The notes beneath the pieces were generated by a model. It had not been told where the DNA came from. It did no database searches and worked only from the letters and a program-made list of their open reading frames with translations. From NCBI GenBank assembly GCA_013141065.1, contig JABFRR010000009.1:62001-126000 (forward strand): 64,000 nucleotides of DNA. Direction: 5' to 3'. Below, in pieces: positions 35,766-45,347 of this stretch. Within the stretch, counting starts at the first letter, position 1; each line of letters starts with the position of its first letter. The stretch is from Bacteriovoracaceae bacterium. Lineage in GTDB: Bacteria > Bdellovibrionota > Bacteriovoracia > Bacteriovoracales > Bacteriovoracaceae. A program made the translations under genes and the position numbers.

Positions 35766-36992
35766 TTAAATGTTTTTTCTCAAGGCATCGACTACGGTCA
35801 TCTTGGTCGAATGCAATGCTGGGATAAACGTCGCAATAAGTGTTGTTGTAACCGTCAATGCCACTGCGTAAATAACAGCGTAATACATAAAAACAACTTT
35901 GATTTGAAATGGCGTAGATGCACCAGGGATGTCAGTAATGATGTTTAACCAGTGAACAAATTGAATAGTTGCGTATGATAAAAGGATTCCAGCAATCACT
36001 CCAAAAACAGAAATGATGAGACTCTCGAGAATAAATTGTGAAATAATTCCACGCTTTGTTTCTCCAAGAGACCTCAGTGTTCCAATTTCTCCGGTCCTTT
36101 CAATGATCGTCATTGAAACACTGTTCACAATTCCCAAGAACATCAGCATCAAGATTATAGATTCAACTATAGCATTTTGAACTTTATAGAAATTTTTTGT
36201 TTGTTTAAAAACCAAAGAAAGATCACGCCATGTATATGGTTTTAATTCTGAATTAATATTTTTTGCTTCCATCGCCATTTCACTAAACAATGTATCGGCT
36301 AATTTAACATCGTTAAACTTAATAACCGCCAGGTCTACAAGTGTTGTATCTAGTAATGATTGTGCAGTTTTTAAGGGGAGATAGATAATTCTTGCATCAA
36401 CTTCATCTATACCGGCAGTAATTACTCCGCTTACTTTTAAATCAAGTGCATTCGTAACACCGTCAACTGTAGAGTTTAATACGGTAATTGTATCACCGGC
36501 CTTTACATTAATTTGCTGAGCAATTAAATTTCCAATTAAGACTTCATCAGAATCAGAAGAACTAAAATAGTTACCACTTAATATTTTCATCGATTTAGAA
36601 AACTGATCTTCAATATCAATATCGATTCCTACAAATTGACCTGTGACAGAAACATCAGATCCTGAAGCCAGCCCGTAAAAACTTAATCGGCCAGAGATTT
36701 TTTCTATTGAAGGAAATTTATTTCTTAAAACCTTAACATCTTCTAAATTAATTAGTCTTTCTAGGCGTGATTCACTTCCAGGACGCCAGTATTTTTCTTT
36801 AGCAATCTGCAAATGTCCATATTGATTTTCAGATGCAATTTTCTTAACTGTACCTAGGCTATATTGAGTAAAACCTCGAAAAACAACAATGGAAATGATT
36901 GATCCAGCAATAATGATTACTGAAAGTAGTGATCTTAATCGATGTCTCAATATGTTTCTTAAGGCAATTTTAAATTTTAATGTATTAATCAT
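35766..36992 (-). CDS. FtsX/LolC-like ABC transporter permease (copy 2)
   Basis: The 408-residue inner-membrane protein has one N-terminal helix (LRSLLSVIIIAGSIISIVVFRGF), a large periplasmic MacB-type domain and three C-terminal helices. The conserved MTIIERTGEIGTLRSLGETKRGIISQFILES and the C-terminal ALHSTKMTVVDALRKNI identify the FtsX/LolC/MacB permease fold. Such proteins do not transport across the membrane but pull lipids or lipoproteins out of its outer leaflet. It is clearly paralogous to the gene 3 bp upstream (same length, matching NQFGHMQIGKEKYW-type segments), so the pair arose by tandem duplication and probably forms a heterodimer like LolC-LolE. Confidence 0.88.
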   Translation of the reverse strand: MINTLKFKIALRNILRHRLRSLLSVIIIAGSIISIVVFRGFTQYSLGTVKKIASENQYGHLQIAKEKYWRPGSESRLERLINLEDVKVLRNKFPSIEKISGRLSFYGLASGSDVSVTGQFVGIDIDIEDQFSKSMKILSGNYFSSSDSDEVLIGNLIAQQINVKAGDTITVLNSTVDGVTNALDLKVSGVITAGIDEVDARIIYLPLKTAQSLLDTTLVDLAVIKFNDVKLADTLFSEMAMEAKNINSELKPYTWRDLSLVFKQTKNFYKVQNAIVESIILMLMFLGIVNSVSMTIIERTGEIGTLRSLGETKRGIISQFILESLIISVFGVIAGILLSYATIQFVHWLNIITDIPGASTPFQIKVVFMYYAVIYAVALTVTTTLIATFIPALHSTKMTVVDALRKNI

Positions 36993-36994
36993 AA

Positions 36995-38212
36995 TTAAAT
37001 ATTTTTCCTTAAAGCATCAACTATATCCATCTTAGATGCCCTGATGGCAGGTATCAGTGTAGCAAAAAGTGCAGTTGAGACGGCCAGTATTGAAGAATAT
37101 AAAACTGCAGAATAGAGAAACAAAATTTGAATTTGAAAAGGTATAGAAGCCCCAGGCATTTCTGTCATAATATGAGCAGTATGAATAAGTTTAATTAGTA
37201 AAACAGAAATTGCGACACCTAAAATCAGACCAACAATAGAAAGAATAAAACTCTCTAATAAAAACTGTTTTACAATATCTCCTCGCGATTCTCCAAGGGC
37301 CCTAAGAGTTCCAATTTCTCCGGTGCGCTCAACGACAGTCATTGAAACAGTATTTAAAATACCTAAAAACATAAGTGCAAACAAAATGGCTTCGATTATT
37401 TTATTTTGAACCCCATAAAACTTTTCAACTTGACGATATAAAACAGCAAGTTCTCGCCATGTTTTTTTAGTCAATTCTCGACTGATATTAGTCACATCTT
37501 TTAATATGTCATTTGCATGGGCCTCAGATTGCTCTAGGGCCTTGAAACGAACGACACCAACATCAACATCTTCTGTGTCGAGAATTTTTTGAGAAGTTAT
37601 GAGAGGAAGAAATATGACTTGAGCATCAATTTCATCAATTCCGGCGGAGAAAATTCCACCGACGACTAAGTCCATCGCATTCATTACACCATCTATGGTA
37701 TTTGTTAAGACGGTGATGGAATCCCCAGTTTTAACGTTCATTTGTTTAGCGAGTAAGGTTCCAATCATGGCCTCATGTGAATCACTAGAACTAAAAAATG
37801 CACCACTCATGATGGCCATTGATTTTGCAAATTTAGGTTCATTAATAGTATCGATTCCAATAATTTTTCCACCAATAGATAAATCTCCATTGGATACAAG
37901 TCCAAAAAAGCTAAGTCTTCCTGAAATATTTTCAATGTAAGGGTGATTTTTTTTAAGTTGTTCTATTTCTTTTAGATTGAACATTCGGCTTTTGCGGCTT
38001 TCTGCCCCCGGTGCCCAGTATTTTTCTTTTCCTATTTGCATGTGCCCGAATTGATTTTCAGCTGCAATGATTTTTAATGAATCGAGTGAGTATTGAGAAA
38101 ATCCTCTAAAGATGATCATAGATGTCACGGCACCAGCAATCATACCGAGAGAGAGTATAGATCGTAATTTATGTCTTGTGATATTTCGTATGGCTATTTT
38201 GAGTCTTATCAT
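36995..38212 (-). CDS. FtsX/LolC-like ABC transporter permease (copy 1)
   Basis: The 405-residue paralogue of the next gene has the same topology: an N-terminal helix, a periplasmic domain of about 220 residues, and three C-terminal helices with MTVVERTGEIGTLRALGESRGDIVKQFLLES and a C-terminal ASKMDIVDALRKNI. It is encoded 33 bp after the LolD-like ATPase gene and 2 bp before its paralogue. Together with that ATPase it should form an envelope export or extraction machine rather than a classical importer. Confidence 0.88.
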   Translation of the reverse strand: MIRLKIAIRNITRHKLRSILSLGMIAGAVTSMIIFRGFSQYSLDSLKIIAAENQFGHMQIGKEKYWAPGAESRKSRMFNLKEIEQLKKNHPYIENISGRLSFFGLVSNGDLSIGGKIIGIDTINEPKFAKSMAIMSGAFFSSSDSHEAMIGTLLAKQMNVKTGDSITVLTNTIDGVMNAMDLVVGGIFSAGIDEIDAQVIFLPLITSQKILDTEDVDVGVVRFKALEQSEAHANDILKDVTNISRELTKKTWRELAVLYRQVEKFYGVQNKIIEAILFALMFLGILNTVSMTVVERTGEIGTLRALGESRGDIVKQFLLESFILSIVGLILGVAISVLLIKLIHTAHIMTEMPGASIPFQIQILFLYSAVLYSSILAVSTALFATLIPAIRASKMDIVDALRKNI

Positions 38213-38245
38213 CTTACTAATCCTACAGTTAATCCTAGGGGTATC

Positions 38246-38923
38246 TTAAATTATGATTCCATCTTGTAACTTAATTTGACGTTTAGTTAATGAAATTAAA
38301 TCAGGATCATGCGAACAGAGCATAATTGTTACATTTAAATCTTTTTGCAAAGAAATGAGAATATCTAAAATTTCTTCAGATGTCTTACTGTCTAAGTTGG
38401 CAGTTGGTTCATCTGCTAAGATTAAAGAAGGATTTTTTACGATTGCTCTGGCTATAGCAACCCTTTGTCTTTGTCCACCTGAAAGTTGTGAAGGCCTGTG
38501 GTGACTAAAGTTTTCAAGCCCAACTTTTTTTAATGCTTCCATTGCTCTTACTTTACATTCATCTTCTGAAAGATTCAGTAAGCTGAGAGGATATTCAACA
38601 TTTTCCAGAGCACTAAGAAGAGGAAGCAGGTTGAAAGTTTGGAAAATGAAGCCAATTTCATTGGCCCTAATTTTAGATAATTCATTATCATGCAAGGTGC
38701 TTATGTTTTTACCGCGTAAAAAAAGTTCCCCACTAGAAGGAGGATCGATCAAACCTGCAATGTTAAGCAAGGTTGTTTTTCCACTTCCAGATTTGCCAGA
38801 TAAACCGATAAACTCACCTTGATTGACTTCGAGGCTCACACTCTTGAGTCCGGTAAATAAGACTCCACCAGAATTGAAATCTTTTGAGACATTGACAAAT
38901 TTTAAGATGTTGTTGGCATTCAT
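38246..38923 (-). CDS. LolD/MacB-type ABC transporter ATPase
   Basis: The 225-residue cytoplasmic ATPase has Walker A GKSGSGKTTLL, the LolD-type IGFIFQTFNLLPLLSALENVEYPL, signature LSGGQRQRVAIARA, Walker B LILADEPTANLDS and the H-loop CSHDPDL. This matches the o228/LolD/MacB subfamily, which works with FtsX-like permeases. Both such permeases are encoded immediately downstream. Confidence 0.94.
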   Translation of the reverse strand: MNANNILKFVNVSKDFNSGGVLFTGLKSVSLEVNQGEFIGLSGKSGSGKTTLLNIAGLIDPPSSGELFLRGKNISTLHDNELSKIRANEIGFIFQTFNLLPLLSALENVEYPLSLLNLSEDECKVRAMEALKKVGLENFSHHRPSQLSGGQRQRVAIARAIVKNPSLILADEPTANLDSKTSEEILDILISLQKDLNVTIMLCSHDPDLISLTKRQIKLQDGIII

Positions 38924-38943
38924 TTTAATCTCTTTTTAATTTT

Positions 38944-40188
38944 TTATATTTTAAAATAGTTTTTAATACTAAAAAAAATGTTATTTATTTTTTTAATTTT
39001 ACCATAGTTACTTTCTTTGGTGCCAAAATATTGTTCAGCACCGATGTTGAGAATAGTGTCGTTATTAACGGGTAGCTTAATTAATGTCTGAATCGCTTTA
39101 CCTTTTGATTTAACATCATGAGTATACGAGAGGTCTATTGAAGCGTCACCTTCTAGACTTTTGGTAATTCGTCCAATAATTTGTGTCTCTGATTTGTTTT
39201 GAAAAGCACCTTCTAGTGTTTGTGAAAGTGTTTTGTTGGCAATGATAATTAAGCCAGTAAATTTTTTAAAACTTGGCGTGTCTAAGCTTACTAATATTTC
39301 TCGTGAGTCTGATTGAAAACTTGAAAAGTTTAATCCGCTTATATAGTTATACTTTCGATCTTTTGTCATAACAACATCTGAACGAATAACAAAATCGGCA
39401 AGCGTTTTAGCAAAAGAGACTCCCGCACTAGATATTCGGGAGTGTTTTTCATCAAGTGTGATTGAAGTTAAACTTGCGTTTGAGATTTCATAATAAGGAT
39501 TCCGATCAAGATAATTATAGTAAAATAGACTTAGGTCTGAACCGATAAAACTGGTGGATAATTTGAATCCATACTCATGTTCTTTAAAAACCTTAGGAGT
39601 TGACTCTTTTCGGACGATAATTTGGTCTTGAATCAGGCTATCGCCGATAAATAAATCTATAGGTAGGGTTTTTGAGAATCGTGGCTCGGGAGAATAAAGT
39701 AATTGTAATGATCCATCCTTAAAAAATATTTTAGAATTTATAAGAAGAAGAGGAATTCTGACATCGTCTTGAGAAGAGTAAAAAGTAATTCTTTCATCTC
39801 GTGGATTTATAATGTCAGCATAGTGAAATCCAAAAGATTCACCCCAGACAATGTCTTGATACCCCATTTGAAAAATAAGACTATCATTTTGAAAGCGAAT
39901 ATAGTTTTCACCAAGCAAAGCTTCAAAGTTATTTTGTTTTTTTGTTGTTATCTTTTCTGCTAAATCGGTTTCTATACTCGTACTCTTGGCCCTTAGTTGA
40001 TTAAGTGCCATGAATTTTTTGTTAAAAAAGGATTTTTGTTCAAAGTTAAAAAGCGAGAAATGACCTAAGTTTTGACTAGTGTTTTCAGTGTAACTCATGA
40101 GTTTATATTCAAGATTGCCTCGCAGTTCATATTCTGCTGATTGAGCAAACTGACTAAAAATAATTAAATATAAACAAATAAATTTCAT
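38944..40188 (-). CDS. Outer-membrane beta-barrel-like protein of the export operon
   Basis: The 414-residue product has a signal peptide (MKFICLYLIIFSQFAQSAE). The mature protein is dominated by alternating hydrophobic/polar segments typical of beta strands (YELRGNLEYKLMSYT, LIFQMGYQDIVWGESFG, DGSLQLLYSPEP, DASIDLSYTHDV), with the AGYQDIVWGE-like segment seen in DUF1302-type barrels. It ends with an aromatic-rich segment (NIFFSIKNYFKI) but lacks a strict terminal Phe. I infer an outer-membrane location. Its start overlaps the stop of the LolA-like gene (TAATG), so the two are coupled. Confidence 0.7.
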   Translation of the reverse strand: MKFICLYLIIFSQFAQSAEYELRGNLEYKLMSYTENTSQNLGHFSLFNFEQKSFFNKKFMALNQLRAKSTSIETDLAEKITTKKQNNFEALLGENYIRFQNDSLIFQMGYQDIVWGESFGFHYADIINPRDERITFYSSQDDVRIPLLLINSKIFFKDGSLQLLYSPEPRFSKTLPIDLFIGDSLIQDQIIVRKESTPKVFKEHEYGFKLSTSFIGSDLSLFYYNYLDRNPYYEISNASLTSITLDEKHSRISSAGVSFAKTLADFVIRSDVVMTKDRKYNYISGLNFSSFQSDSREILVSLDTPSFKKFTGLIIIANKTLSQTLEGAFQNKSETQIIGRITKSLEGDASIDLSYTHDVKSKGKAIQTLIKLPVNNDTILNIGAEQYFGTKESNYGKIKKINNIFFSIKNYFKI

Positions 40189-40907
40189 TAAAACTCTAGA
40201 CGATCTTTGTTAAACATACTTTCGCCAAATTTTTCAGGTGTATGATTTGAAAAAACCATAGTTGAAGTTCGGTCTTTTTTTAAAAAATCCTGAATAACCA
40301 TTTTTGTTGATCTCTGTGCACCTTTAATCATTTTGTAGTCTTGAAAGAATGCTCGTTTGAGGGGTTTACCTGAGACTGCAAAGAATGTTGCAGCAATTGG
40401 AGTTGCATCAGACTTCTTAATGACATATTCAATTTTGTTATAAGTAACTTTCTTATTTTTTGCCAGAAGTTCAATTCTATAAACTTCAGTTCCATTTAAT
40501 TTGTCTGTACCCAAAATTTTTGCAGAGTAATCACTCGCGTAATTTGTATTAGCAATATCACCGTTAGCTACTTCACCGGTAAGTTTTTGATCCATTGAAA
40601 TTCGTACTGGTTTTTTTATATCAGGAGTAAAAAGCCACATGTCATAGTCTTTAAGTAAAATTTTTCTTCCCTTTGCTCTTTCGGGCTCGAGTTGTTCAAC
40701 TAGGGAGTTGTTAACATCATTAAAATTAACCTTATAGACTTCTGTCTTGGTATCATTGCTGTTATTTATAGTGACTTTAAATGAGTGAGAAATATTTCCC
40801 AAGCCTCTTTTTAAGTCAGCTTTGAGAACCAAGGCGTTTGCGTCTTCGCTTGCTTTTAAATTGCTAATGAAACATATAGTTAGCGAAAGAAATAAAAGTG
40901 ACTTCAT
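40188..40907 (-). CDS. LolA-like outer-membrane lipoprotein-sorting family protein
   Basis: The product of about 239 residues has a signal peptide (KSLLFLSLTICFISNLKA) and the pattern of periplasmic LolA-like proteins of the outer-membrane lipoprotein-sorting type: KILLKDYDMWLFTPDIKKPVRISMDQKLTGEVANGDIA, then YSAKILGTDKLNGTEVYRIELLAK and YVIKKSDATPIAATFFAVSGKPLKR. These folds shield an acyl chain during transit. It is the first gene of the five-gene operon. I choose the ATG at 40907 because GAGG lies 6 bases before it; a GTG at 40919 overlaps that site. Confidence 0.85.
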   Translation of the reverse strand: MKSLLFLSLTICFISNLKASEDANALVLKADLKRGLGNISHSFKVTINNSNDTKTEVYKVNFNDVNNSLVEQLEPERAKGRKILLKDYDMWLFTPDIKKPVRISMDQKLTGEVANGDIANTNYASDYSAKILGTDKLNGTEVYRIELLAKNKKVTYNKIEYVIKKSDATPIAATFFAVSGKPLKRAFFQDYKMIKGAQRSTKMVIQDFLKKDRTSTMVFSNHTPEKFGESMFNKDRLEF

Positions 40908-40954
40908 CATTATCCTCACAGGTGTATGGGCATTTAATCTTTTATCTCAATGAT

Positions 40955-40976
40955 TAAAATTAAATGCTTAATTTTA
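40955..40976. promoter_or_regulatory. Candidate MarR operator before the LolA/FtsX operon
   Basis: TAAAATTAA (40955-40963) and TTAATTTTA (40968-40976) form a perfect 9-bp inverted repeat around ATGC. It lies about 50-70 bp upstream of the LolA-like start, where the promoter should be. Length and AT-rich symmetry fit a MarR-family operator. The link to the MarR gene at the far end of the operon is inference. Confidence 0.45.
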
Positions 40977-41186
40977 TAAGCTTTTAAAAAATTTTATTCC
41001 TAAAGTATGACATAAAACCTTCTCAAAATCACAAATCCCAAAATGTGGGTAAAATGTGCTTTTCATTCAAAGTCGCTGCTTGAAAAAAGTCACTAAATAC
41101 CTGTTTTAAAGGCTAAAGGGTGTTTTTTGGGTATCCGAGTGAACTATTTTACTCAAGTACTTACAATGTTATGACGATAGACAAGT

Positions 41187-41884
41187 ATGACTCAATTAAA
41201 AAATAGTGAATTTAATTATCATTTAGCTTTTTCACGTAATCTTGGCTGGCTCTCAGAGGCAGAGCAATCATTACTTTCTTCTAAGAAAGTTGCGATTGCC
41301 GGTATGGGAGGGGTTGGAGGGCAATACGCTGAAGTGTTAGCTAGGCTTGGAATACAGAAGTTCCATATTTCTGATTTTGATGAATTCGAAGTTCAAAATT
41401 TCAATCGTCAAAATGCGAGTGGGATGAAGACACTTTTTTGCAATCAGTAGACTTATATCTGGATGGATTAGATTTTTTCGTAATTGATATACGAAGAATT
41501 GTTTTTGAAAAAGCAGCAAAATTAAAAATTGCTGCAATAACAGTCGCACCGGTTGGTATGGGAGCTGCTCTTGTTGTTTTTAATAAAGATTCAATGTCTT
41601 TTGCAGATCATTTTGGATTAAAAGATGAAGATTCCACTGAAGATGCGGCCATTAAATTTCTCATTGGATTAACTCCTACAATTAAACAAATGAAATACTT
41701 GGTAGATAGAACAAGAGGAAACTTTAAAGAAAAAAAAGCACCGTCTCTACCTATGGGCCCTTACCTGTGTGCAGGAGTAGCTGGGACAGAAGCATTAAAA
41801 ATATTATTAGAAAGAGACAAGACAAAATTCTCTCCTTGGGTAATGCATTTTGATGCTTATACTGCTCATGATTTAATTTTCTAG
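41187..41884 (+). pseudogene. E1/ThiF-like adenylyltransferase pseudogene, internal deletion and frameshift
   Basis: The 5' part encodes the start of an E1-like fold: KKVAIAGMGGVGGQYAEVLARLG (Rossmann glycine motif), then FHISDFDEFEVQNFNRQ, which contains the adenylating D-x-D...R-Q set. It then jumps from NASGMKT to SVDLYLDGLDFF, a motif that in intact family members comes after a linker of roughly 45 residues (the helix with G-K-x-K and the INP segment). That linker is missing and the reading frame shifts by -1 at about 41430-41440. The 3' part (to 41884) encodes the rest of the domain, ending in GPYLCAGVAGTEALKILL. Such proteins adenylate a C-terminal carboxylate or a small molecule. Directly downstream come an IS630-like element and the split GNAT-PilZ gene. 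Confidence 0.8.
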
Positions 41885-41897
41885 TAAAAATTATTTG

Positions 41898-42940
41898 GCC
41901 TATTGTTATGGCCGTACTATTATACTTTTCATGTATAAATTTCTTAACAAAGACCAAAGACAGGAACTACTTGACGAGCTACAAATTGAGCGTTCAAAAA
42001 GATACGCTGATAGGATTCGGGTTATTTTACTCTTAGATGATAATCAGACGTACAAAGATATTTCTAAATTTTTATTTCTCGATGAAGGATCCATTGCCAA
42101 TTACAGAAAACGTTATATGGAAGGTGGAATCGAAGACCTAATTCTGGATGAATACAGCACCAAAAGAACAAAGTTAAATCTTGTTGAAGAATTTCAACTT
42201 GCCAATGAACTTGACGATAGAATCTTTGCTTCAACTAAAGAAGTTGTTAATCATATTTTTAAAAAATATAAAGTAAAATTCTCTATTAGTGGCTGCAACA
42301 ACCTTCTTCACCGGCTTGGATTTTCGTTCAAAAAAGCAAAAGGCGTACCTGGTAAAGCAAAGAAAAAAGACCAAGAAGAATTTATAGAAAAATACAATTC
42401 TCTCAAAGGAAAAGGAAAGATTTACTTTGGCGATGCAACTCATCCACTTCATAATACAATCCTTTCTGCTGGGTGGATTAGAAAAGGCGAAGAAAAGAAG
42501 TTTTCACCAATTCAGGTCGAAATCGCGTCAATGTCTTCGGGGCAATTTCTATTGACGACTTAGATATCGTAACTCATAGCTACGATACAATAAATCAAAT
42601 CTCAGTATGTAATTTTCTAAAAGCATTAAGAGAGAGAAATCCTAATGGTGAGAAAATATATTTTATTTTAGATCGTGGACCAAGCAATAAGGCATTATCC
42701 GTAAGAGAGCTGGCGAAAAAATTAAATATTGAGATAGTGTTTTTGCCCGCCTATAGTCCAAACTTGAATCCTATAGAACGTTTATGGAATTTTTTTAAGA
42801 AAAAAGTTTTATACAATCAGTATTATGAAAATTTAAAGATTTTAAATTAATTTGCGCCTCATTTTTTCGAGGAATACGAAAGTATGAATTAGAGCTTGCA
42901 ACTTTAATTACTGATAATTTTTCAGCAGTAGGCACTTGAA
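41898..42940 (+). mobile_element. IS630-family element, frameshifted; ends approximate
   Basis: The coding part matches an IS630-type transposase. GCCTATTGTT (41898-41907) upstream and the reverse complement of AGCAGTAGGC (42924-42933) match at eight of ten positions and may be parts of the terminal inverted repeats. I cannot define the exact ends or the expected TA duplication, so the boundaries are approximate. It lies about 14 bp after the ThiF-like pseudogene. Confidence 0.6.
41931..42939 (+). pseudogene. IS630-family transposase, two -1 frame breaks
   Basis: The reading frame from ATG 41931 gives an N-terminal helix-turn-helix (ADRIRVILLLDDNQTYKDISKFLFLDEGSIANYRKRYMEGG), a winged region and the start of the DDE domain (KIYFGDATHPLHN). 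At about 42495 the frame must shift by -1 to continue with TNSGRNRVNVFGAI, IYFILDRGPSNKA and FLPAYSPNLNPIERLWNFF, which contain the second Asp and the Glu. Near 42835 another -1 shift is needed to reach FKLICASFFRGIRKYELELATLITDNF and the TGA at 42937-42939. Both breaks fall in A-runs one base short of the length that keeps frame. The first could be a programmed slip, as some IS630 elements use; the second suggests decay. Confidence 0.8.
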
Positions 42941-44048
42941 AACTTAACTGGCTTCAGTATATTTGCAAAATTATCATAAATCATATGTTTGGTGGGGATC
43001 TAAAAACATTTTTCAAATAATAAAGTTTTTTGTTATAAAAAAAATGTTAGGGAAAAATACAAAATGAAATTTTTACTTAAACTATTGCCAGAGTCTTTTC
43101 AAACAGAGTTATTTCGTCGCTTGGTTTCGACTAAGAAAGTTTATGACTTCAAAGACATAACAATTAAGCTTGCGGAAACTTACGAAGAATATAAAAAAGC
43201 CTTTGAGCTTCTTCATGATTGTTATGTAAAAAAAGGATTGATGGAAAAAGATCCAACAGGTATGAGATGCAATATCCACTCTTTTTTGCCACACAATGCA
43301 ATTGTTATTGCCATTAATCGAATGGGTGAAGTTGTTGGGACCGTTTCAATCATTAAGGATAATCCCTTGGGATTACCCGCAGAATCCATTTATGCTCCCG
43401 AAGTCGTTAGCTTGAGAAATAATCCAATAAGCGAATTAGTGGAAATTTCAGCACTTTCAATTGCTCCTGAATATAGACAGCACTCGGACACGCTATTATT
43501 TCTTTTGAATAAATTTCTGTATTTATTTAGCAGAGATTATTTTAAATCCAACATGCTAATTATTACAATTCATCCCAATGCCTCTATATTTTATAAATCC
43601 CTTTTTAATTTTAAAACGATTGGGAAAGTGTTTTCTTACGAGTATGTAAAAGGTGCTCTCGCCACTTTGATGTATATGGATTTTTCAGGAGATCATGAAG
43701 ATAGAATGTGGAAGACTGTTTTTAGAGGCAGAAAAGATTCACTTATTGATTACATTCTCTATCAAAAAGATGACCGGCTTATTTTTCCAGATGTCTCTGA
43801 GGATGATGTAGAGCTCAGAAATAAAGAGGTTACATTGAGATTAATCAAAGCCTCTAATTTTAATCTTCGATCCTTGTCGATAATGGAAATTTCATATCTT
43901 TATTCAAGTTTGAATTTGAATGAGGACGATCTTAAATATTTAGGCATTGCAAAGTTTAGAGTTGTCTCTGACTACAGATTCCAAAAAAAGATTAGTGCGA
44001 GGTTAAAAATTGAAAGTGTGGATTTTATCACCCAGATCTATAATATTT

Positions 44049-44070
44049 CAGGGGAAACGCATCTTAATTT
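44049..44070 (+). repeat. ISAs1-family left terminal inverted repeat
   Basis: Twenty-two bases starting CAGGGG, identical to the reverse complement of 45326-45347. Confidence 0.95.
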
Positions 44071-45227
44071 CACTGAAGTAAAACATCCAATAGAAAATCA
44101 TTATCCCATCCGGCCTTAAGCATTTTTGTTCTGACTGAAAGTTTTTCAGTTTTACTTCTCATTATAACGATCTTTTTCACAAGACCCAACGCCAATTGCC
44201 TTATAGAAGAAAAATTAACAGCACTGTGTTCAACTCTACAGCGACAATCGTCTTCTCTCATTGTGACATCCAAATGCCAATGCAATAAATTCTCTACTTG
44301 CCAATGATCCTTAACTGCATTTAAAAATATTCAGAGCTTTCATCTCTACTGCTTATATAATATCTTTTTTGAATTCTGAACTTCTCCTGTTTTCTGATCA
44401 ATTCTTTCCGCACTAATTTCTATAATGGTTTTTAAATTTTTCCATTTTAATAATGGATTAACTCCCAATGAATAATCATCATTTTCTTTTATTATTCTTA
44501 CTGATCGTTTTTCAAACCGACCATGTTTTAGTTTTCTTTTTTCCTCAAAGCTTTCGGATTTGTTTTTTGTCCACGTTGCTCATATTTTTCAAATCTTTCT
44601 TCAATTCTACTGTGTAATTTTTCTTGATTACTTTTACACAAAATAAATAATCACCACCTTTGGAAACAATTTTATCAGCTATTTCAGTCTGACAATTTAA
44701 GGCATCAACACTAACAATTGTATCTTTTATATCCAGCGAATCCAAAAGCTCTGGGATTGCCGTTATTTCATTGCTCTTTTTATCTGTTTTCAACTGCCTA
44801 ATGACAATCCTAGGCTGGTTGAATAGGCATTAATAACATGAATTGTACGATCTCCCTTTCGCTTACTTCCCCGCAATGTTTTTCCATCAATACAGATTTG
44901 TTTAACTTCATCTTTATTAAAACTAGACACCCAATTGGTAAAAAAATCTTGCAATGAATTCGGCATTAAAATCATAAAAAATCTTCTAAATGTATCATGC
45001 GAAGGCACGCCATTTTCTAAGTTTAAAAACTTACTTAAAAATTCTAATTTTAGAGTGCCGTAAACTTCAATTTCATTCCATGATTTTGCACCACAAATGA
45101 CAGCACAGATTGCAATGATCATAATTGTTTCTAATGAATGTTTTTTTGTTCTATCAATTCTTGGATCTTCAATTGAACTAATAAAATCCAACATGAAAAC
45201 TGGATCTACTTCTTTCTTTTTTGTCAC
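44070..45227 (-). pseudogene. ISAs1-family (H-repeat-like) transposase, multiply frameshifted
   Basis: The gene reads leftwards from an ATG at 45227. The first part (to 44790) gives FMLDFISSIEDPRIDRTKKHSLETIMIIAICAVICGAKSWNEIEVYG and [24 protein letters not shown], the hallmark of ISAs1/H-repeat DDE transposases. The next frame continues [42 protein letters not shown] (44793-44545). A further frame covers the segment that should contain [13 protein letters not shown], and the C-terminal part HWHLDVTMREDDCRCRVEHSAVNFSSIRQLAL lies at 44285-44070. At least four frame changes are needed, so no active transposase can be made from this copy as written. Confidence 0.85.
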
Positions 45228-45325
45228 GATGCTCTCCTAAAAAAATAAGAAAAATCATCGCAAAAAAAAGACGAAAGGCCATCGTGCAGGGCCGTAAGTG
45301 GCCGAAAATAAATTATAACTGATTT

Positions 45326-45347
45326 AAATTAAGATGCGTTTCCCCTG
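45326..45347 (-). repeat. ISAs1-family right terminal inverted repeat
   Basis: Reverse complement identical to 44049-44070; followed directly by the second copy of the 9-bp target duplication. Confidence 0.95.

Larger units (their letters stand above)
44049..45347. mobile_element. Complete ISAs1-family insertion sequence with perfect terminal repeats
   Basis: The element is 1299 bp. Its ends (44049-44070 and 45326-45347) are perfect 22-bp inverted repeats that begin CAGGGGAAACGCATC, the CAGGG start typical of the ISAs1 family. It is flanked by an exact 9-bp duplication, ATAATATTT, at 44040-44048 and 45348-45356. The transposase lies on the minus strand and is frame-broken. Perfect ends and duplication mean a recent insertion. 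Confidence 0.95.

Noticed and set aside
44070-44285. An independent small gene on the minus strand
   Set aside because: It is the C-terminal part of the ISAs1-family transposase.
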